Of a DNA stretch of 64,000 bases, positions 18,242 through 26,870 are shown piece by piece. The stretch covers positions 374,285-438,284 of the forward strand of contig NZ_QKLU01000002.1 of NCBI RefSeq assembly GCF_003208655.1, in the 5' to 3' direction. Every line of letters begins with the position of its first letter. Positions within the stretch are counted from its first letter, which is position 1. The notes beneath the pieces are model-generated. The model worked only from the letters and a program-made list of their open reading frames with translations, ran no database searches and was not told the DNA's origin. This stretch comes from Pedobacter nutrimenti. Its GTDB lineage: Bacteria > Bacteroidota > Bacteroidia > Sphingobacteriales > Sphingobacteriaceae. The position numbers were made by a program, and so were the translations under genes.

Positions 18242-19165
18242 ATGATTTTTCGGCCAATTGTAAAACCTGAAAATAGTCCTTATCTACAGTTACTTATGCT
18301 GGCAGCTTATGCTCTGGCAGGGCTTATTGTGTGTTCAATCCTAGGCGTGTTGATTATTATAGCTGGCTATGGTCTTGATGGATTGAGTAATAATGCTTTG
18401 TCCGGCCAGGATCTGAAATACTTAAACGGATTAAAAATTTTTCAAATATTAAGTTCTATTGGGTTATTTCTGTTGCCGCCAATTGCGTTGGCCTGGGAGC
18501 AAACCGGCGCCCTTAAATCTTTTTATGGGTTTAGAAAACCTAAAATAGGCTTCCTGTTCCTTGTTTTTTTGATTATGGTCTGTGCAATGCCTTTTATGGA
18601 ATGGACAGCATTAACAAATCAGAAAATGGCATTTCCAGGCTTTTTAAAATCTATAGAAGAATGGATGAGAACAAAGGAGGATGAAGCGATGAAGATGACG
18701 ATCTTGTTGCTAAAGGTTAACTCTGTCTGGTCTTTTCTTTTAAATCTTCTGATGATTGCCCTGCTTCCTGCCGTTTCTGAAGAATTGATGTTCAGGGGTG
18801 GAGTTCAAAGAAGCTTTAGCCGGATGTTCAACAATCACCATATTGCCATTTGGGCTTCGGCTTTTATATTCAGTGCAATTCATATGCAATTTTTTGGTTT
18901 TGTTCCCAGATTGTTACTGGGGGCTGTTTTTGGATATTTATACTATTGGAGCGGGAGCCTATGGTATGCTATGCTTGGACACTTTTTGAATAATGCTTAT
19001 GCAGTTTGTGCAGCCTGGTATTTGCAGTCCAAAAATATTCCTTTAACGGATGCAGATGATACCTTTCATTTCGCCTGGTACGGATATGCCCTAAGCTTTA
19101 TAGTCGCTATTTTTTTATTAAAATATTTTAAAACTAAGACCAGCAATGAACAGCAACTGGATTAA
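18242..19165 (+). CDS. CPBP family intramembrane glutamic protease
   Basis: 307 residues with about eight hydrophobic helices. The CPBP/Abi signature is present: SEELMFRGG near residue 180 (EExxxR), FIFSAIHMQFFGFVPR near 215 and a third His in LGHFLNNAY near 245. These are the catalytic Glu/His positions of Rce1-like intramembrane proteases. Substrate unknown. Its end overlaps the start of the next gene by 20 bp, so translational coupling is likely. Divergent from dusB. Confidence 0.92.
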   Translation: MIFRPIVKPENSPYLQLLMLAAYALAGLIVCSILGVLIIIAGYGLDGLSNNALSGQDLKYLNGLKIFQILSSIGLFLLPPIALAWEQTGALKSFYGFRKPKIGFLFLVFLIMVCAMPFMEWTALTNQKMAFPGFLKSIEEWMRTKEDEAMKMTILLLKVNSVWSFLLNLLMIALLPAVSEELMFRGGVQRSFSRMFNNHHIAIWASAFIFSAIHMQFFGFVPRLLLGAVFGYLYYWSGSLWYAMLGHFLNNAYAVCAAWYLQSKNIPLTDADDTFHFAWYGYALSFIVAIFLLKYFKTKTSNEQQLD

Positions 19166-19352
19166 AGTATACACCACAGAAAATGCCATTACGGCAGAAA
19201 TTATTAAGCAAGGGTTACTGGAAAGTGAAATACCTGCTGTTGTTTTAAACAAACAGGATTCTTCCTATGGAACTTTTGGGGTATTAAATGTAATGGTTTC
19301 TCCGGAGCATTTTGATCTGGCTATTGCTTATATTCTGGAAAACGAACTATAA
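19146..19352 (+). CDS. DUF2007-like small protein
   Basis: 68 residues, soluble, with the ferredoxin-like pattern WIKVYTTENAITAEIIKQGL ... VMVSPEHFDLAIAYI seen in DUF2007 putative signal-transducing proteins (PII-like fold). It overlaps the end of the CPBP gene in another frame and precedes cdsA by 11 bp, so the three form one unit. Function unknown. Confidence 0.85.
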   Translation: MNSNWIKVYTTENAITAEIIKQGLLESEIPAVVLNKQDSSYGTFGVLNVMVSPEHFDLAIAYILENEL

Positions 19353-19363
19353 AAAATAAACAG

Positions 19364-20173
19364 ATGAAAACAAGGGCAATAACCGCATTCTTTTTTACCA
19401 TAGTAATGTTAGGATCAATATTTTTAGGACCCTATACATTTACTTCTTTTTATTTACTTTTAAGTCTTATGGCGCTGGCTGAATTTTACAAACTTGTTAA
19501 AGAAGCCGGAGTTAAAATACAACGAAATGTTGGATTACTGATCAATGCCATCCTTTTTTTAAGTTGGTCGGCCTCTATTTTTTTTAAGCTGGAGGGCAAA
19601 TATTTTTTATTGCTTATCCCCTTGCTGTTTTCCATTTTTATCCTGGAATTGTACCAAAAGGGGAAAGAACCATTTACAAATATTGCCTTTACATTTGTAG
19701 GTTTTGTGTATGTGACCGTTCCTTTTTGCTTTTTTTATGCGCTGGGTTTTGTTTTTAATGGAAACGCTTATAATTTTCATTTGCCACTGTCCTTTTTGCT
19801 GATGTTGTGGGCGAGCGATACCGGAGCCTATTTGTTTGGAAGAAAGTTGGGGAAACATAAGCTCTTCGAAAGGCATTCTCCTAAAAAGTCCTGGGAAGGA
19901 TTTTTTGGCGGTGTGTTTACAAGCATTTTGGTGGCTTGTGCAATCTCTTTTTTCTTTAATGAGCTAAGAGTTCAGGTTTGGGTGGGAATGGCTGTCCTGG
20001 TCGTTTGTTTTGGCACGCTGGGCGATTTGGTAGAGTCGATGCTGAAAAGAAGTCTGAATGTAAAGGATTCGGGTAATATTCTTCCCGGGCATGGCGGAAT
20101 CCTGGATCGTTTCGATGGATTATTAATTGCGGCCCCCGTTGTATTTACATACCTATACCTTGTGCTAAATTAG
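19364..20173 (+). CDS. cdsA: Phosphatidate cytidylyltransferase CdsA
   Basis: 269 residues with seven to eight membrane helices. CdsA makes CDP-diacylglycerol from phosphatidate and CTP. The family signature is intact near the C-terminus: SMLKRSLNVKDSGNILPGHG followed directly by GILDRFD. SPKKSWEGFFGG lies earlier. It is the last gene of the CPBP-DUF2007-cdsA unit; the later phospholipid enzyme Psd is at 41.8 kb. Two bases separate its stop from the convergent DUF3820 gene. Confidence 0.96.
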   Translation: MKTRAITAFFFTIVMLGSIFLGPYTFTSFYLLLSLMALAEFYKLVKEAGVKIQRNVGLLINAILFLSWSASIFFKLEGKYFLLLIPLLFSIFILELYQKGKEPFTNIAFTFVGFVYVTVPFCFFYALGFVFNGNAYNFHLPLSFLLMLWASDTGAYLFGRKLGKHKLFERHSPKKSWEGFFGGVFTSILVACAISFFFNELRVQVWVGMAVLVVCFGTLGDLVESMLKRSLNVKDSGNILPGHGGILDRFDGLLIAAPVVFTYLYLVLN

Positions 20174-20175
20174 TT

Positions 20176-20391
20176 TTAATGCCCTGATCGCAGAGGTTTT
20201 AACAGATATTCCAGCCCGTTGAGCTTAATTTCATATAGGGTTCCTAAAAGCATTCCCAGTTTCCCTGGGGGATAACCTTCTTTTTGGAACCAAATCAGGT
20301 AAGATTCCGGAAGATCAGAAAGAATTCGGCCTTTGTATTTTCCAAAAGGCATTTGCATAGTCACCAGGTCTTTTAACAATTGAGGGTCCAT
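20176..20391 (-). CDS. DUF3820 family small protein
   Basis: 71 residues. The core MPFGKYKGRILSDLPESYL is the mark of DUF3820 (putative quorum-sensing-regulated or exonuclease-linked factor; function not established), followed by WFQKEGYPPGKLG. It starts 8 bp after the mfd stop and is probably cotranscribed. Convergent with cdsA. Confidence 0.85.
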   Translation of the reverse strand: MDPQLLKDLVTMQMPFGKYKGRILSDLPESYLIWFQKEGYPPGKLGMLLGTLYEIKLNGLEYLLKPLRSGH

Positions 20392-20399
20392 TTTTATAA

Positions 20400-23300
20400 T
20401 TATTGTGCAACCATTTCCAACATTTCTACAGCCTCATCGACAGTGTTTAAGTTTTCAAAAGCGATTCGGAGCGAATCTTTAACTTCTTTTAAATTACATA
20501 ATCTTGGATGCATTTGTGCAAAGTGTAATATTTTGTTAAAAGTTGTTGAATCAAAAAAAGCAGACTTCTTGTCAGAGATAAAATAACCCCTTACAACACC
20601 CTTTTTAAAACTGAGTTTTTCAAAACCAAGTCTTTTGGCCACCCATTGTAAACGAAGGACGTTCAACATTGTTTTTACCGCTTTAGGCACAGGACCGAAG
20701 CGGTCCTTAAGGGACAATTCGAAAGCTTTGATCTGTGCTTCGTTGTCTATTTTAGAGAGCTCTGTATACAGGTTGTAGCGTTCGGTAATATTGGTGACGT
20801 AATCATCGGGTATGTACAACTCGAGATCCGTATCAATCTGGGTGAAATGGACAAAAGGGCGTACAGGTTCATCTTTAAAAAGGTCTTTGAATTCATCCTC
20901 TTTTAGTTCTTGTATGGCTTCATCCAAAATTTTATGATACATATCAAAACCTATTTCTGCAATAAAACCGCTTTGCTCTGCCCCCAAAAGGTTCCCACTT
21001 CCACGAATGTCCAAATCTCTCATAGCAATATTAAAGCCGCTTCCAAGGTCTGAAAACTCTTCTATCGCGCTCAGACGTTTTCTGGCTTCTGATGTTAAAG
21101 TAGACAAAGGTGGACTTAGCAAGTAACAAAAGGCTTTTTTATTGGAACGGCCTACCCTCCCCCTCATTTGATGAAGATCACTCAAACCAAACATATGGGC
21201 GTGATTGATGATAATCGTATTGGCGTTAGGAATATCCAAACCGGCTTCGATAATTGTGGTTGCAATCAAAACATCCTTTTCTCCATTGATGAAATCAAGC
21301 ATTACGTCTTCCAGGGCGTCTCCGTCAAGCTGGCCATGCGCAATGCCCACCCTGGCCTTGGGCACTAAGGTTTGTATTAAACCCCCAAGTTGCATTAAGT
21401 CTTTTACCCGGTTATGGATAAAGAAAACCTGTCCACCCCTGTCCAGTTCAAATTGTACCGCTTCCTGTATCAGCTTATCATTAAATACGTGAAGTTCAGT
21501 ATTTACGGCTTGTCTGTTTGGCGGTGGGGTGTTGATAATGGAAAGGTCCCTTGCCCCCATTAATGAAAAGTGCAATGTTCTTGGAATGGGGGTTGCCGTT
21601 AGGGTTAAAGTATCTACATTTACCCTCAGTGCCCTTAGTTTTTCCTTGGAAGTTACACCAAATTTCTGTTCTTCATCAATGATCATAATGCCCAGATCCT
21701 TAAATTTAACATCTTTACTGAGCAGACGGTGTGTTCCGATAACAATATCTACTTTACCCTCAGCCAAAAGGGACAGGGTTTCTTTAATCTGTTTATTGGT
21801 CTTAAAACGGTTGATATAATCTACGGTACAAGGGAATTCTTTCAGTCGCTGTGAAAAAGTTTTGAAATGTTGGGTTGCAAGAATGGTGGTTGGAACCAAT
21901 ACGGCGGCTTGCTTCCCATTCGCTACGGCCTTAAAAGCTGCCCGGACAGCAATTTCAGTTTTTCCGAAACCCACATCTCCACAAACCAGTCTGTCCATCG
22001 GATGCGGAGCTTCCATATCTTTTTTAACGTCCAGGGTTGCTTTTTCCTGATCAGGGGTATCCTCATAAATGAAAGAAGCTTCCAGTTCTGTTTCTAAATA
22101 ACCATCCGGTGAAAAAGCAGTCCCAACCTGTGCTTTTCTCAGGGCATACAATTTAATCAAGTCCCGGGCAATGTCTTTAACTTTTTTTTTAGTGGTTTTT
22201 TTTAGCTTATCCCAAGCTTCGGTTCCAAGCTTATTCATTTTAGGCGCTGTTGCGTCCTTGCCACTATATTTTGCAATCCGGTTTAGGGAATTAATGTTTA
22301 CATACAAAAGATCATTGTCTGCATAGACCAAACGAATCATTTCCTGGGTTTTTCCGTTTACTTCAACCTTTTCCAGTCCAGCATATTTTCCTATACCATG
22401 GTCTATATGAGTAACAAAATCACCCGGTTTTAGGTCCCGCAGTTCTTTAAGGGTAATGGCCTGGCTTCGCTGATAACCCCTCTTTAGTTTATATTTATAG
22501 AAACGATCAAAAATCTGGTGGTCGGTGTAAAAAGCAAGATGCTGCGATTCATCAACAAAACCTTCCCTTAAAGGAATATTTACAGGACTAAATTTGGCCG
22601 TTTTATCAATATCATCAAGAATGGCATAAAGTCTTTCCGTTTGTTTAGCGGAAGAACTGAAAATGAAATTATGTATCCCTTTCTTTTCATTTTCCTTTAA
22701 ATTATGAATCAAAAGATTGAAATCCTTATTGAAGGAAGGCTGAGGCCTGGTTTCGAAAGAAAATACATCGCTTGGCTGATAAAAAAACTGTTTGCCGAAT
22801 TCCGCCAGACAGAAATCCTGGAGGGTGTCCGCCAGCATTTTCTCATCAGTAAAGCCAAATTTAGGGTCTATCCACTCCGGATTTTGTTCTTTATCTTTTA
22901 AAGGAAGTGCTTTCCAGAGCTCTACGGCTTTTTTATAACCAGACCTAACAATATCAAGGGTAAATTCGACGTCTTTAAACCAGAGCTGCGTATCTTTTTC
23001 AATATAGTCAAGTAAATTGATGTTGTTTTCTGTAAGATATTTGGACTGTACGTTTGGTATAATCGTAAAGCTTTTTACGTCTTCAACAGAGAGCTGACTT
23101 TCGATCTCAAATGTTCGGATCTGTTCAACAATATCTCCAAAAAACTCAATCCGGTAAGGAAGATCATGAGAAAAAGAGAAAATATCTACAATACCTCCCC
23201 GAATTGAAAACTGTCCGGGTTCATAAACAAAATCGGTACGCTCAAAATCGTAATCGATTAAAAACTCATTGATAAAATCAATGCCAAGTTTTGTGTTTAC

Positions 23301-23741
23301 TCCAATTTCAAGCGTATTTTTTTCCAATACCGAACGATCTATCACCTTCTCAGCGAGGGCTTCAGGATAAGTAACCACAATTTTTCCATATTCAGAATTG
23401 TGATTAAGCTCATTGAGTACCTCCGCTCGTCCCAATACATTAGCCGTGTCGATTTGAGTAAAATCAAAGGCTTTCCTAAAAGAAGAAGGAAAAAGCAAAA
23501 TTTCTTTATCCAGGATATTTTCCAGGTCAGAAAGAAAATAAGCAGCTTCTTCCCGGTCTGGCAGAATAAAGAGTAAGGGTTTGTGCAATAAAAAATACGT
23601 AGCGGCTGCAACTGTTGCATCGGCAGATCCAACCAAACCTTTAAGTTGAATTTTACTACCTTTAGGGCCATTAAGAGCCTTTGCCAGTGCCACAATACGC
23701 TCATCTGTTTTATATCTGTTGATCAGGTCGCGGATGTTCAC
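20400..23741 (-). CDS. mfd: Transcription-repair coupling factor Mfd
   Basis: 1113 residues, close to the usual length. Mfd displaces RNA polymerase stalled at lesions and recruits UvrA. An N-terminal UvrB-like region is followed by the CarD-like RNA-polymerase-interaction module (LKPGDFVTHIDHGIGKYAGL, around residue 440). The RecG-like translocase follows, with Walker A GDVGFGKTEIAVR near 590, IIDEEQKFGV, TATPIPRTLHFS, and QMRGRVGRSNKKAFCYL. The C-terminal TRCF domain is present. The start is GTG at 23741, directly behind a -7 box. Confidence 0.97.
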   Translation of the reverse strand: MNIRDLINRYKTDERIVALAKALNGPKGSKIQLKGLVGSADATVAAATYFLLHKPLLFILPDREEAAYFLSDLENILDKEILLFPSSFRKAFDFTQIDTANVLGRAEVLNELNHNSEYGKIVVTYPEALAEKVIDRSVLEKNTLEIGVNTKLGIDFINEFLIDYDFERTDFVYEPGQFSIRGGIVDIFSFSHDLPYRIEFFGDIVEQIRTFEIESQLSVEDVKSFTIIPNVQSKYLTENNINLLDYIEKDTQLWFKDVEFTLDIVRSGYKKAVELWKALPLKDKEQNPEWIDPKFGFTDEKMLADTLQDFCLAEFGKQFFYQPSDVFSFETRPQPSFNKDFNLLIHNLKENEKKGIHNFIFSSSAKQTERLYAILDDIDKTAKFSPVNIPLREGFVDESQHLAFYTDHQIFDRFYKYKLKRGYQRSQAITLKELRDLKPGDFVTHIDHGIGKYAGLEKVEVNGKTQEMIRLVYADNDLLYVNINSLNRIAKYSGKDATAPKMNKLGTEAWDKLKKTTKKKVKDIARDLIKLYALRKAQVGTAFSPDGYLETELEASFIYEDTPDQEKATLDVKKDMEAPHPMDRLVCGDVGFGKTEIAVRAAFKAVANGKQAAVLVPTTILATQHFKTFSQRLKEFPCTVDYINRFKTNKQIKETLSLLAEGKVDIVIGTHRLLSKDVKFKDLGIMIIDEEQKFGVTSKEKLRALRVNVDTLTLTATPIPRTLHFSLMGARDLSIINTPPPNRQAVNTELHVFNDKLIQEAVQFELDRGGQVFFIHNRVKDLMQLGGLIQTLVPKARVGIAHGQLDGDALEDVMLDFINGEKDVLIATTIIEAGLDIPNANTIIINHAHMFGLSDLHQMRGRVGRSNKKAFCYLLSPPLSTLTSEARKRLSAIEEFSDLGSGFNIAMRDLDIRGSGNLLGAEQSGFIAEIGFDMYHKILDEAIQELKEDEFKDLFKDEPVRPFVHFTQIDTDLELYIPDDYVTNITERYNLYTELSKIDNEAQIKAFELSLKDRFGPVPKAVKTMLNVLRLQWVAKRLGFEKLSFKKGVVRGYFISDKKSAFFDSTTFNKILHFAQMHPRLCNLKEVKDSLRIAFENLNTVDEAVEMLEMVAQ

Positions 23742-23745
23742 AATA

Positions 23746-23753
23746 CAAAGGTA
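23746..23753 (-). promoter_or_regulatory. -7 box of mfd, 4 nt before the start codon
   Basis: Minus-strand TACCTTTG, an exact consensus match, ends 4 nt from the GTG start of mfd. With initiation 5-7 nt after the box the mRNA would begin at or next to the start codon. Confidence 0.5.
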
Positions 23754-23814
23754 AGATTTATGAACAGCTATAATGTAACAAAAAATGTATAAATCGCTCT
23801 AAATTAAAAGAAAG

Positions 23815-24120
23815 ATGAAGATGCTCCGGCAAATACCTGTAGAATTGATCATCTGGACCACCGCCTTGATCCTGCTGGCTCTGGACGAGCCGCAGAAAAG
23901 CCATGTACAGAACCATTTTACATTCTGTCCCCTGGCGAATCTTGGAGTAAGTTGGTGTCCGGGTTGTGGATTAGGAAGATCAATTACAAATTTATTGCAC
24001 GGAAATATTAAAGAAAGCATAGAACAACACTGGTTTGGTATACCAGCCCTATTGATCCTTTTATACAGGATATGGGTGTTGATAAGACAGAGAATCGGAT
24101 TAAAAAAGGGGTTAATTTAA
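23815..24120 (+). CDS. DUF2752 membrane protein
   Basis: 101 residues with two or three hydrophobic helices. The DUF2752 motif CPLANLGVSWCPGCGLGRS (Cys residues spaced as in the family, then GxxRS) is present. Function unknown; such proteins commonly accompany TM2-domain proteins in Bacteroidota, as here (12 bp before the next gene). Divergent from mfd. Confidence 0.85.
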   Translation: MKMLRQIPVELIIWTTALILLALDEPQKSHVQNHFTFCPLANLGVSWCPGCGLGRSITNLLHGNIKESIEQHWFGIPALLILLYRIWVLIRQRIGLKKGLI

Positions 24121-24132
24121 AGAAATAAGGAG

Positions 24133-24498
24133 ATGATTATGTTTGATTCACCATTTATGATGCTGCCGGGCATCACACCACAGGAGTATTCTTATTTACA
24201 GTCTGCAACCACCGGCTTTACAGAGTTGCAACTGAAAAGATTTTTAATGATTTACAGTAGTAAAAGGAGAAATCCTGACGATATGGTTTTGTATTGTATT
24301 CTGGGATTTTTCGTTCCAGGTCTTCCCAGATTTCTTCTGAATCAAATCGGTATGGGAATTTTGTATTTCTTTACGTACGGTCTTTGTGGAATAGGTACCA
24401 TTATAGATTTGGTCAACCATAAGAACCTTGCTTTTGAATACAATCAAAGAATGGTTTTTGAAAGCCTTCAAATGATAAAAATGGGAACGATTTTGTAA
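24133..24498 (+). CDS. TM2-like small membrane protein
   Basis: 121 residues, cytoplasmic N-terminal half and two helices (ILGFFVPGLPRFLL and GILYFFTYGLCGIGTIIDLV) arranged as in TM2 domains: the second helix carries GLCGIGTIIDL, close to the TM2 consensus. A second ATG at 24139 has better spacing from the AAGGAG just upstream and may be the real start. Function unknown; cotranscribed with the DUF2752 gene. Confidence 0.75.
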   Translation: MIMFDSPFMMLPGITPQEYSYLQSATTGFTELQLKRFLMIYSSKRRNPDDMVLYCILGFFVPGLPRFLLNQIGMGILYFFTYGLCGIGTIIDLVNHKNLAFEYNQRMVFESLQMIKMGTIL

Positions 24499-24503
24499 TA
24501 AGA

Positions 24504-24555
24504 CTTTTAAATAAAAAAAGCTGTAGCCCTTGCTGCAGCTTTTTTTATTTAAAAG
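24504..24555. terminator. Strong intrinsic terminator after the TM2 gene
   Basis: A 23-bp stem with one G-T pair and a 6-nt loop (arms 24504-24526 and 24533-24555). The GC core GCTGTAG/CTGCAGC is followed by seven T. The A/T base of the stem is symmetric, so it could act in both directions. Confidence 0.9.
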
Positions 24556-24590
24556 GGATTATACCTTTTGAAAATTGTAAATTTACAGGA

Positions 24591-25688
24591 ATGAAACTAT
24601 CGATTTTAACCAGATTTCTGGAGAATTATGCCCCGCTTAATTATCAGGAAGATTATGACAATTCCGGGCTGATCGTTGGAGAAGCGGATCAAGAAATTCA
24701 TTCGGCACTTGTGGCGCTCGACTGTACAGAAGAGATCATTGACGAGGCCATAGTACACAATTGTAATTTGATCATTACGCATCATCCCATTGTATTTAAA
24801 GGGCTTAAAAAGCTCACAGGAAAAACATACATAGAAAGGGTGGTCATTAAAGCCATTAAACATAATATTGCACTTTATGCGATTCATACAAATCTGGACC
24901 ACGTTCATAATGGGGTAAGCGGGGAAATTTGTAAGCGGTTGCAATTGAAAAACCCAAGGATCTTAAAGCCAAAAACGCATTTATTGAAAAAACTTGTAAC
25001 TTTTTGTCCGGTGGCTCAGGCGATGCAGGTCAGAGAAGCCTTGTTTAATGCAGGGGCGGGCCAAATTTCCAATTATAGTGAGTGCAGTTTTAATACAGAA
25101 GGCTATGGTACTTTTAATGGAAATGAACAAAGCAATGCTTTTGTAGGGGAAAAAGGAACCCAGCATCAGGAGCAGGAAATCCGCATAGAGACCATATTCC
25201 GGTCACAGGACGAAAGGAAGGTCCTGGTTGCTTTACTGGAGAACCATCCTTATGAAGAGGTCGCTTACGATATTTATGCCCTGGAGAATAAACTGGAAAA
25301 TGTTGGAGCAGGCATGGTTGGCTGGCTCGAGAATGGAATGGAGGCTACTGAATTTTTAAGCTATCTAAAGGAACGAATGAATGTGCAGGTCATCAGGTAT
25401 ACCAGGCCGGGACTGAAAAAAATCAGGAGGGTTGCGGTTTGCGGAGGATCAGGAAGTTTTTTACTTGGCGATGCCATTGCTGCAAATGCAGATGTATTTA
25501 TTACGGGAGATTTTAAATACCATGAGTTCTTTGATGCAGATAAAAAACTAATGATTGCAGATATTGGACATTTTGAAAGTGAGCAGTTTACTTCGAACCT
25601 GCTAACAGGAATTATACGGGAACAATTTCCGGAATTTTCTGTGCGCTTAACAGAACACAATACCAATCCTGTCCATTATTTTTTTTAG
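24591..25688 (+). CDS. Nif3-like dinuclear metal-centre protein (GTP cyclohydrolase I type 2 homologue)
   Basis: 365 residues, the long form with a PII/CutA-like insertion in the middle (about 130-230), as in YqfO. Metal-binding blocks: DNSGLIVG near residue 23, IITHHPIVFKGLKKL with paired His, AIHTNLDHVHNGV, and near the C-terminus DVFITGDFKYHEFFDA and IADIGHFESEQ. The reaction is not settled for this family. The following zinc-ribbon gene is a frequent neighbour in Bacteroidota. Confidence 0.93.
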   Translation: MKLSILTRFLENYAPLNYQEDYDNSGLIVGEADQEIHSALVALDCTEEIIDEAIVHNCNLIITHHPIVFKGLKKLTGKTYIERVVIKAIKHNIALYAIHTNLDHVHNGVSGEICKRLQLKNPRILKPKTHLLKKLVTFCPVAQAMQVREALFNAGAGQISNYSECSFNTEGYGTFNGNEQSNAFVGEKGTQHQEQEIRIETIFRSQDERKVLVALLENHPYEEVAYDIYALENKLENVGAGMVGWLENGMEATEFLSYLKERMNVQVIRYTRPGLKKIRRVAVCGGSGSFLLGDAIAANADVFITGDFKYHEFFDADKKLMIADIGHFESEQFTSNLLTGIIREQFPEFSVRLTEHNTNPVHYFF

Positions 25689-25796
25689 TATTAGGCCTAT
25701 TTTAGTCTATAAGATGTTCTATTTTAGCTTCTTTAAGAAAGAACCACAAATCGCAGATTAATAGTAATTTGTATACACGAAAGCAAAAATAATGCT

Positions 25797-25804
25797 TATC
25801 TTTG
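25797..25804 (+). promoter_or_regulatory. -7 box TATCTTTG upstream of the zinc-ribbon gene
   Basis: Exact consensus in the 262-bp gap 25689-25950. The nearest TTTG upstream is 25 nt away, longer than usual. It would give a leader of about 140 nt. I found only short weak pairings in that leader (for example CAAGA/TCTTG), and no coding potential or tRNA. Confidence 0.5.
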
Positions 25805-25950
25805 CAAGCTTTAACTAAGGCCCAAGATAGGTCGGTCTTTTCTTGTAGAACATGGACTAGCCTGGTTTTAAGTCTTTAGTGATGGCTGAAAAGCATTTAA
25901 AGAGCTGATAATTAGTTAAATATAATTATACCCATAAATTATTTCATTTA

Positions 25951-26697
25951 ATGGAACAAACTGTAGAGCAGAAGCTAAAAGCTTTATACGAATTACAAAC
26001 CCTTCATACAAAAATTGATAAAATTCGCCAGATCCGCGGAGAATTACCAATGGAAGTAGCTGATTTAGAAGACGAGGTGGCAGGTCTTGAAACTCGAATT
26101 CAAAAGTTCAAAGCTGAATTGGATGATACAGAAGATGCTATTGTTACTCGTAAAAATATGATTAAAGAGGCTCAGAACCTCATCAAAAAATACGAGACAC
26201 AGTTAAAAGACGTTAAAAATAACCGTGAATACGACGCCCTTACCAAGGAAGTTGAAATTCAGTCACTGGAAATCCAGGTTTGTGAGAAAAAAATAAGAGA
26301 ACACGGATTTGAAATCACCCAGAAAACAGAGGTTTATGAAAAGGCTTTAGCCGATCTTGATTCCAGAAAAAAAGATCTGGAAATCAAAAAAAGTGAATTG
26401 GAGACAATCACTTCAGAAACTGAAAAAGAAGAACAGGCATTGACAAAAAAATCTGAGAAAGCAGAAACGCAGATTGAAGAACGGCTGTTAATTGCTTATA
26501 AAAGATTAAGAGGAAATGCGAACAACGGTCTGGCTGTTGTTACCATTGACCGGGATTCTTGTTCGGGATGTTTTAATCAAATTCCACCTCAACGTCAGCT
26601 GGATATCCGTCAACGTAAAAAAATTATAGTTTGTGAACATTGTGGAAGAATCCTGGTGGATGAAGCGCTAACGCACGAATTGGAAGAGCAGATATAA
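25951..26697 (+). CDS. Coiled-coil zinc-ribbon protein (CdsZ-like)
   Basis: 248 residues. A long antiparallel coiled coil (residues about 1-190; LEDEVAGLETRIQKF, NNREYDALTKEVEIQ) ends in a C4 zinc ribbon: CSGCFNQIPPQRQ ... IIVCEHCGRILVD. This is the C4-type zinc ribbon family found beside Nif3-like genes; some members are described as nucleic-acid or chaperone-like factors. The exact role is unknown. A strong terminator follows. Confidence 0.9.
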   Translation: MEQTVEQKLKALYELQTLHTKIDKIRQIRGELPMEVADLEDEVAGLETRIQKFKAELDDTEDAIVTRKNMIKEAQNLIKKYETQLKDVKNNREYDALTKEVEIQSLEIQVCEKKIREHGFEITQKTEVYEKALADLDSRKKDLEIKKSELETITSETEKEEQALTKKSEKAETQIEERLLIAYKRLRGNANNGLAVVTIDRDSCSGCFNQIPPQRQLDIRQRKKIIVCEHCGRILVDEALTHELEEQI

Positions 26698-26718
26698 GCG
26701 ATTTCTTGAAAATAATCT

Positions 26719-26747
26719 AAAAAGCCGGAATATCTCCGGCTTTTTTT
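26719..26747. terminator. Intrinsic terminator after the zinc-ribbon gene
   Basis: Stem AAAAAGCCGGA/TCCGGCTTTTT with a 5-nt loop and a T7 tract. Confidence 0.9.
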
Positions 26748-26870
26748 ATGTCTTTAAAGAAGCTGGATTCTTTGGAAATTTAAAAATTTTTGGAAAAAAG
26801 TGTTTAAATTGAAACATATAGAGCAATACAGACGTTAGTTGTTTTTATTTATACTTTATTCCATTTGTCT

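Noticed and set aside
18189..18257. Longer dusB start 23 codons upstream
   Set aside because: The extension is not conserved-looking and contains an exact -7 box; the start at 18188 gives a standard DusB N-terminus.
25805..25950. Riboswitch or tRNA-like RNA before the zinc-ribbon gene
   Set aside because: Only short, weak pairings; no T-loop, no known riboswitch core, and the -33 spacing of the putative promoter is long.
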